DNA from: Pelecanus crispus
Lineage: Eukaryota; Chordata; Aves; Pelecaniformes; Pelecanidae
Length of the DNA: 64,000 nt
Direction of reading: 5' to 3'
Assembly: GCF_030463565.1 (NCBI RefSeq)
Contig: NC_134644.1
Span: 103,474,765-103,538,764, forward strand
This document shows positions 55,839 to 64,000 of this stretch, one piece after another; position 1 is the first letter of the stretch, and the number at the start of each line of letters is the position of its first letter. The notes beneath the pieces were generated by a model. That model was not told the DNA's origin and made no database searches. It was given only the letters and a program-made list of their open reading frames with translations. Position numbers and translations under genes: made by a program.

Positions 55839-58800
55839 CAGCAGACTCACATCTACCAAATTAGCACCTGTGACCTGCAGCCAGATTCAAATCAATTCTG
55901 TATAAAAAAGCCTGAACTTTCTATTAAATCTTTGTTCCACCAATTACTCCAATCCACTGTTCACAAGCATTTAAAAGCTTTTCTCTTCTGAGGACTATGC
56001 AGTTAAAATATTTTTTTCAAGAATAGTTGGGCTGTTTATCTCAGACGGGCTGTTTGTCTAATAAAGGAACACGTGGATTTATGAGTATATAATATCTCCA
56101 TAAATTCTGAGAAACGGCAGGACATTCCTGCATTTCCCCCTTTCCTCACTCATTTTTTGGAAAATCAATAAATATTTGAACTAAAAAAGTCTTTCTCTTT
56201 TTTTTTTTTTTTTTTTTAAACCTGTGGTGAAATGGTTGAACTGCAGTAATATAGAAGAGCTGAAGTAAAAAACAAGTCAGAATATTGACTTCAGATTAAA
56301 GCTAGGTAAACCCGGGATAACTTGTCTAGAAAGTAGAATCGTTTCATTGAAAATACATGTCAGGCAAGGTTAAGTACGATTAACAAAGGAAAAAAGTACC
56401 CTCATACGTCTAATTCTTAGGTTTGCAAAAAGTCAGTGCAGCCAAGGTATGAAATATAGTCATGTTTGTCATAAGGTGCTATGTTTCATCTGCGTTGTAT
56501 TTGCCAGTTAACACTCCTCCTCCGCCTCTCCCAAGCATCTGATTTCATAGCAGGTAGAGCTATCAGTCCTAAGGACACAGACAGTGGGAGCTGAGGGATT
56601 TCTGCAAAATTCTCATTAACGTTGAAGGAAGAGCCTTCCTTGGGAGGGTGACTCCGTTTCTTGTCTTTGCCCATATCCAGGGACAACCGTGGGAGGTCAA
56701 AGATAGAGAGCAGATAACTGCAGCCGCACGTGTCAACAGAGCGCGTGTCCTGTTTGACATTTCAAGCCTCGCACAAGGCTCCCAGCCGTGCTCTGTTACC
56801 CTGCCAGCCTATTTTTCAGATGGAAGCGGAGCAGGACAGGACAAGAGCTGCTTACCCAGGAAGCAAGAAAATACCAGTACCATGCTCAAACCCGTAGTGG
56901 TTGGGATGCAGCAGAGCCAGCGGTGACATCGGTGAAGCTGGTTACTGTGGCTGGCTGTGCGTCACCTAGAGGAAATTTCAGCAGAAATGACGCGATGGAG
57001 CCAAAGGTCAGCGGCAGCCCGTGGTACCACAGCCATTTCCAGAAGGTACTCCAGCTCTCACCCAAGCTGCAAAAGGATGGCTATTGCAAGTTTGGCCAGG
57101 TGGTGATGCGAGCTGCTGGCTGCCTGTGGTCAGCCAAATGAAGAAGTTTGAGTGGGACAAGTATGAGAAAATGTGTTCCTTCGCAGCATTACCAAAATGC
57201 AGGCAACCCCTGGGCTTGTCCAGACTCGGCAGCAGGAGCTCAGCTGGCCCCTTCCTTTTTTTGCCCACTGTCACTTCCAGCTTTAACCAATAATCAAAAC
57301 CTTGAACTGCCAAATCTGTTTTGTGGTTCCCTGTTGTTGGCTTGCAGTTTTTCATCAGGTTTTCTTACCAAAAGGCAGTTAGCCACTTTACGCTAATGCG
57401 TAAAGAAAGATCTCCTAACGCTGTCAGCTCCTGGGACTCAGACAGTGCTTTTTAGTCTCGCTGAGAATTTGGGAGGAGGACTTGCTGGAAGCGGCAATCC
57501 CAGCTGACTACTCTTTCAGGAAACTTAAAGACTTGAAACAGAAAGCACGGTGGAGTAAAACCTGAGAAGATCTGAAAAAGAAAAAGCTATAGATAGAGGT
57601 AGAAGACTCCATAAATGTAAGTAAGACTTACGAATCTCAATATTGCCTATTTAAAATATTTTATGTGAATTACACCCCTGGGAAAAGGCAGGTGGGGGTA
57701 CTGCGATCACTCCTGAAAGCAGAGAGGGTCGCAGGAAGACTGGCAGGGTGGCTTATTCCTCTGGTCTGTGTTATGCCAGCCCTTGTGATAAGTGACCCTA
57801 AATAGCTTTTGTGGGGCAATTTGTGAGTCATGTGACTGTAATGGTTGACCTTTGTGTGAGAGAAGAAAAAAAAAACAAAGGCAATTTTTTTTTTGCCTAC
57901 TTAATGTGATGTATTTACTTTCAACAAACCTAGCTTAATTTGTGTTTCAGTAACCACCAATAAATTTATAAGGCTCTCTAACCTGTCTTTTTTTTTTTCC
58001 CTGGAATTACAAAGCGCTGTGGCTTGCTAGCTAAACAATTCTTAGTATCGCTCACCTGCAGTTTAGAAAACTTAAAATCATTCAGACCAGCTTTGTGAGG
58101 GCACTTCAGGATTACCAAAAGAGACAGACGGGGGGACCTTTATGAATTTATAAAAATACGGTCATTAAAACTGCAGTGCAGCAGCCCAGTCCCAATTCCC
58201 TCTTCATTTTCTTTCTTTCTTTCACTGAGTCATATGAGTTTACTCTTGTCTTACCTCGGTTGCATTAAAAAATCCACATGAAACTCACTGAGAAACAGGA
58301 TAATGACAAAAACTTTTTCTATTTTGAATGCCACCTTCCCTTTTTGTAGTTTTGTTATTCTCACGGAAGTGCATGTGCCAAGGTAAATTTGTTCAATAGT
58401 ACAATTTACAATTGAAAATTTTATAGATAGAACTAGGAAAAATAAAGTCAGTTGTAACAATACAAATAAAGAATGAATCTTGTGTTACATATGAATCATG
58501 CAATTAGTGAATTCCACTAAGGATAGTAATTGTTCATTACTTCAGATCTGGAAGCTATTTTGAAATGCTCTGGAAAGTTGAATGAGAAGAATATAGTAAT
58601 ATAGTTTATCTTCAAAATCAAGTTCAAAGACCTTACCTTCGAGCAAATGACAGCATTCCCAAGTAGCGATCATGCTACAGAATAAATGCTAAGGGGAACT
58701 AAACTTAAAACAGCCTAATATAGAAACTTGGCCAAAATAATACTTGGAAGGAGTTTCACAGATGATAAAAAAAAAAAGGTTATGGTGAAAAATAGCAAGA

Positions 58801-59677
58801 CGAATGAAGGCCTAGGACATTCACACCAAACACTTCTCTGTCCCACTTTTATGTGTGTGTTGCAGAAGCCTGTCCCAGTGCAGCTGAATCCCATCAAGGG
58901 TCCTGTGTAAGCCTAATATTTTTCTTTCATTTGGAAGGAAAGGTTTATGCTAGTACTATACAGATCTGTTTAAGTGGTACAGATTCTATATATATAACCA
59001 ATTTGACTTTCCTCTACTGGATTTAACTACATAAATAGTGTTTGCAATGGATGAAATGAGTAAAAGGGTGTGGTAAAACTGCCTGTCACAAAACATTTTA
59101 AGCACATAAATAGCACTCCAGCTTTTCTACTTAAGTACTTAGAAGCTTATTTTAGCAGGATTCCAGAAAAGAAGGGCAATTCTACAGGTAAATAAAATGT
59201 CCAGGATCTTTCCTTTCGCTTTATCTGCCCCCAAAATTTGTAAAGACATGAACCATCATGTCTTAGGGCATAAGCCAACTGATGAACTTGAGGTGCTTTA
59301 AGATAGGGTTTTATAGTCTTTCTCTGCAGCAGATGGTACGGGTCAATATTAGAAATAGGATACTTGATGGATAGACTGTAGCTATGTTTCAGAACAGCCA
59401 TTCCCATATTTCTTCCAGATTCAGCTTTTCTCTCTCCTTTCTTGACTGCCAAGATTATCGAGGATATTTACCCCAACACACCGCTCACGGTCTTGTTTTT
59501 AAAACTTTCATTAAAGACAGATTTATTTGGACTTCTGCTAAACAGTTTAGAGGAAATTGTCCTTCTGGCAGCAAGATCTCCTTGGGAATCTGCCAGTGTT
59601 AATTCTTTCTTGAGCTGTTGAGCCAAGCCAGGAGTCAAAATACATATTTAGGAACCTAAATAAGTTTTTCAGAGTTT

Positions 59678-59724
59678 CTGAGCATCAGCAGCTTCTGCTC
59701 TGGTCAGTAACAGCTGATGCTCAG
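59678..59724. repeat. 12-bp perfect inverted repeat, 23-nt spacer
   Basis: CTGAGCATCAGC at 59678-59689 is the reverse complement of GCTGATGCTCAG at 59713-59724. It may be chance in a region of this size, although the two arms are exact. Confidence 0.85.
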
Positions 59725-62700
59725 CATCTCTGACTAGGTCATGTTTTGGAGAAGGCTCTTAACTCTTTTATGTATCAAGGGGTGGAACTCATTTCCTTGT
59801 GCCAACATTTGCAGAAAGGGATGCATAAAGTCACGTTTAGGAAGGAAACTTCATTTAGAGATTTAACAATAGGAATTGGTCTTATCTTGTGACTAAGACA
59901 GTAGATTTAGAAGGAAAAACCTCCTGCAGTGTGTTCTCTGATGCATTTAAGCTAGAGCAATTTGTGTTGAAAATTCTGCTCTAAAGGAGCAGGATAGAAA
60001 CCTGAACTCAAGTCTTCTGTGAGACAAACTGAACATGTATCAATGACATCTCTCAGTGAAAACATTCAGATTTCAAACTCAAAATTCAAATTCTGACAGA
60101 ATTTCCTTTTTTTTTTTTTTTCCTGAACATATTGCAAACCTTTAGAGTAGAGGTAGAACAGAACTGGGCCCTTTGGGGAACTTTTCACTTACATCCACAT
60201 ATGTGCAGCATGATTTTCAACAGTTATGATGAGCACACAAGCACTCTGTAAACATCTACAGGTCCTGAACAAGGACAGAAGAAAAGTGGAGAGCTGTGTG
60301 GCAGAAAGGTTCTCTTTTCTGAAATCTAGAGAGATTTCATACAAATATATGTGCATATGCATACGTATATATATATATAGGAAAGACTGGTCCTTCTGTT
60401 TGAAAATATTGATCTGAAAGTTTTAGGATGCAACCATTTCAAAAACAACTTAAACAAATCAGCTTTTTATTGAAATTCTCAGAAATTTTTAATCTTTCAT
60501 TGAAAATATGATCTGCCCTAAACTGGAATAAAATAAGCAAACCTGGTTTGCAGTTACTAAAAACTGCCATTGTTTAGCTGAAAATGCTTCAAAATTTAGA
60601 AATACCTGGAAAGTAGCCAGAAGGAAAAAAGAAAAACAAAACTTCTTTTGTGCCTTTAAATGCCTAATGACAATTTGCTGGTAGCAGCTGGGAGTGGGAA
60701 CAAATGAGAGTAGGTTAATGATATGCACCTAACTAGAAGACCAAAAAATAGAAATTAAAGTCTTGTCTCTTCTGACACTTGATGCTTCTGCAGTTAAATC
60801 CTCTAAATCTTTGTTGTTAATCTGAATCCAATACTTTAGACAGAGATCTATGTGCCCATTTCAGAGATAATGGAGAACTCCTAGAAGGCAGGTTAAGAAA
60901 ATCTCTTTAATGCTTACTGCCATGTAGGTTTGGTTGGGGTTTTTTTTTGTTTTTGTTTGTTTTTTGGGTTTTTTTTAATAGGTCATAGTAGTTTGGAATA
61001 TATCTATACCAGTCTGGCAAATAGACCAGGTAAAGGACACTTCTGACTACTTTCACTTGCACTCATATTCTTCAACACAGGATTTGTATAAACAGAGTAG
61101 AGGCTTACTCTCAGCTGCTGACCCAGGCATTGTTATGGATCATTTGGTCACGTAGTCCATGACCATTAGACATTAATTTCTTTAGGCACAGATATTCCAT
61201 TCTACAGATTCCAGTTTCTTCAGCTAGAGAAATTCTGATTTCCAGGGCTATCTGTTTCTTTAATTTCCTTCTTGTATAGCCTCACATGTTCCAAGCTTAT
61301 GTATTACATTACAGTGTATGTAATTTTCACAATACTATTTCATCTTTTTCAAGTTTATTAATAGCTGTGTTAAACTGCTTTTGCAAAAAACAAGATTGTA
61401 CTTTACTTTAAAATTGCAACAGAAAAAAAAGCCTTTGAGTAGCTTTAAATCCATCCAAATGTGAATAATGGCTCTTTGGAAGTTCTCATTAATGATACCT
61501 AATATCAAATAACATCTATATTTACAACATTTCAACACCAAGAATATTTGACTGCTAAGAATCTAGCTGAAGATTGGGCCAGACACATAGTCCTGTTTGG
61601 GCAAGAGCACCTTCAGTTCTACCACTGGAAGAGGGTTTACTATCTTGCCGAAAGTTGTTACCACCAAAAGCAGAAAGTTGTTCTATAAGATTTTGATAAG
61701 ATATCCACAGAATTTTTGGCACTAATTCTCTGCTCACTGGGTAACATAAACAGTTCCCAAACCTGCCCTTTCCATTTTGATAGGAACAATACATTCCACC
61801 TTGCATAGTTAAGGAGTATTTTGTCAGTGCAGATTGCCTCCTCCGACAATCAGACCAGACTTTGCAATCAAGACTTCCTTTTCATCAGGGTCTGTAGATT
61901 CCTTACAATCCTGAAGAATCACCAAACTAACCTTCGCTTGTTTACCACCCCCTTCCTGGTCAGCCTGGTCATTTCTTTGGTCCTTTCTTTGGAAGGCTCA
62001 GTCATAATTTCTAGGTTCCTACTGTAATTTGAAAAGACTACTCTGGAAACTGTTTCCTAGCATTTGGGCCTCCTGGTTAAGCATGTGTTATGGTCCCTTC
62101 TCATCTTTTGAGTGTCAAGAAGCAGATTTTGAGATATTGGCATTTTTAGACAAGTGAGACACTGTAATTACCAACTTGGAAGCTCAGCGGTGATGGCTCT
62201 GCCTTGGCTACTTTACTTTGCAGCAGAATGTACAAAAGTTTTAATGCACTGTAGACCAGCAACCTCTCAATAACAAAGGATGATGTTTTCCTTCTATGTG
62301 AAAGTTCCAATACTTGCTCAAACAACATGCATTTGCTTAGCCTGAAGGTGTCAGGATTAGGTTGGATTCAGAGTGCACCCTTCTTTTCAGTGAAGGATCC
62401 TTCCTTTTAAGTTATGAAACAGCTGGGAGAAATACATTTAGAAATTGCCCTTGATCCACTTTTTCTGGGAACAGTTCTGGAGTGCAAGATTTATTTCTTC
62501 ATGATTGCTTCAGAATATTTTGATGGAATTTATTTTCTCTCCCAAGGAGACTTTCTGTGAAGCCTTTTAAGAGGTGGCTGCTAAAATATGTATAAACATC
62601 CACATTCTATTTGAGGAATATGGCTTTATACTCAAGCAAATGTTTGGAATTCTACAGATAATTCATTTTCTAATTACGTAATGGGGATATTTGGCTTTCT

Positions 62701-64000
62701 ATATGGCTGCTTTGCTGCTTATTGCTATATTACCTTAATGTGAAGGAATTTTTTTTTTTTTTTTTTTAATGTCTGTTTTAGGCTAGGGGAAAGACATGAC
62801 TTGCGGTTTTTTGAGATAAGAAAGTTAAGAGAACTTTTTGAAAAAGGAGGTGCTTGCTAATCATCTTCTTGTCATTACCTCCTGTTTCCTACTACACATC
62901 CCTTCCTGCCTCCTTTCCTTCCTCGGACCTGATGGAGTTTGGACATTCTGGTTTGAAGAAGTCTGTTGTAAACTTGTCCGGATAGACCTGAGTACCTCGG
63001 AGTCATTTGTACTCCTTGTCTGCAGACCATGGAACAGTTATTTAACTAATGTGAGGAATAACCAGTGGTTGTTTACAGATGGACTTTGGAAAGGAGGAGG
63101 AGGAGGAGATTATGATAGACTGAATTAGTAGTAAATAATTCTTTCCATAGAAAAGTGGTTCTGTGATTCCGTGAAAAGGACTTATAGTCATCTCAGTGAG
63201 TTACTAATTTGTTTACCTTCAAGTAAAATCATATCTCTAGAGCCAGCCAATTTTTATACTGAGGTGTAAAAGAGCTGTCCTATGTGGCAACGTGATGGAT
63301 AACTTCATTATACAACTTAAGAAGCTCTTTTTCCCTTTCTTGTACCTTTTCACACTCTAGTTAATCACCTCACCCTGGTTAAACCAACTGACTACTTCAG
63401 CATTAAAAGTATGCAAAATTAACATTTTACTGCACCAGTGCCAGATAAAGGCAGTTTTTTCCACCTGGAAAACAGCCAGCCTTGTTTAAATGATTCTGGC
63501 TTCTCCATCTGATGTGTAGTCCAGCAGATGCCATTCCCAATCAAGGGACTGAGTCATGCTCTCAACTTCCATCCTTTCTCCATCTTTTTTCATGACATGA
63601 ATATAATGTAAGGATGGCTGTCCTGGGCTGTCCCTGTCTTCGATAGTGGCAGATACTGACAGCTGAGTGTGTATGAACAGGAGGATGATACAGAGATTTT
63701 TCTCCAGGATAATCTGTCAGCCTCCCGGAATCTATGGTTCAAGGGCTTTCTGAGTCCAAGATGATGAAGTCCTTGTTACTGCCACTGGGTCTGATCCTGA
63801 TCCTGACCTGTGGGCTGACCTCCTGCCCAGCCCTGGTCTGTCCCCAGGGAGGTGCTGTGAAGGTTCCCCCTTCTCCATTGTATCCAATATGAAATGACTC
63901 TGATGATTCTTTTACCTTGCTATGTACATTTGCCTTCTTTTTGAGGTGGAGGACAGAATCAGACCTGTACACAGTGTTCTGCATATTGGCTCACTTTAGA

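Larger units (their letters stand above)
51480..64000. other. Gene desert, no gene seen
   Basis: About 12.5 kb of AT-rich DNA with no coding exon, RNA gene or recognised mobile element. Homopolymer tracts occur at about 54541-54557, 56199-56217, 60109-60121 and 62751-62767. Alternating CA/TG-type DNA lies near 55140-55205. Two perfect hairpins are listed separately. The 56490-57300 block is richer in GC but has no recognisable protein. Confidence 0.6.

Noticed and set aside
63739..63984. An 81-codon minus-strand frame at the right edge that suggested a retroelement piece
   Set aside because: No motif of a polymerase, protease or envelope could be identified and no terminal repeat was seen, so no call is made.

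Overview
The window looks like avian nuclear DNA. The reasons are a CR1 LINE with the typical bird 3' end (tandem ATTCTATG), two further CR1 remnants, a solo LTR of a type I associate with neoavian birds, short introns, and a Hox-like developmental locus with GC-rich islands set in a long AT-rich gene desert. I cannot name the species; Neoaves is an inference.

There is one protein-coding gene, IRX4 (Iroquois homeobox 4). It lies on the minus strand at 43750-39506 as five coding exons that splice cleanly to a 509-residue TALE homeodomain protein. Every exon boundary has GT..AG and all phases agree. The protein has the IRX4-type N-terminus, the complete Iroquois homeodomain (residues about 144-206), an acidic poly-Glu stretch, the Iro box (377-388) and a conserved C-terminus ending FCS. 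A probable polyadenylation signal lies at 38994-38989.

Layout: 1-2034 is non-coding. 2035-3819 is a plus-strand CR1 element with a large internal deletion. 3820-24894 is gene desert with a minus-strand CR1 tail (about 12839-12960) and an ancient plus-strand CR1 remnant (about 17160-17700). 24895-25476 is a solo LTR with a perfect 5-bp target duplication. 25482-35400 is gene desert. 35400-38960 is the downstream flank of IRX4, alternating AT-rich homeodomain-site-rich blocks that look like conserved enhancers with GC-rich islands. 38965-43900 is IRX4 and its proximal promoter. 43900-51400 is the upstream flank, with more enhancer-like blocks, two large GC-rich islands, several simple repeats and a striking 38-bp perfect inverted repeat fused to an 18-bp minisatellite. 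51400-64000 is AT-rich gene desert with two small perfect hairpins.

Functionally, the window is a single-gene regulatory landscape. IRX4 is a ventricle-restricted cardiac transcription factor in birds and mammals, and IRX genes are known to sit among many conserved non-coding enhancers. All enhancer calls here are inference from composition and motifs; no alignment was possible. No other protein-coding gene, tRNA, rRNA or CRISPR was supported.
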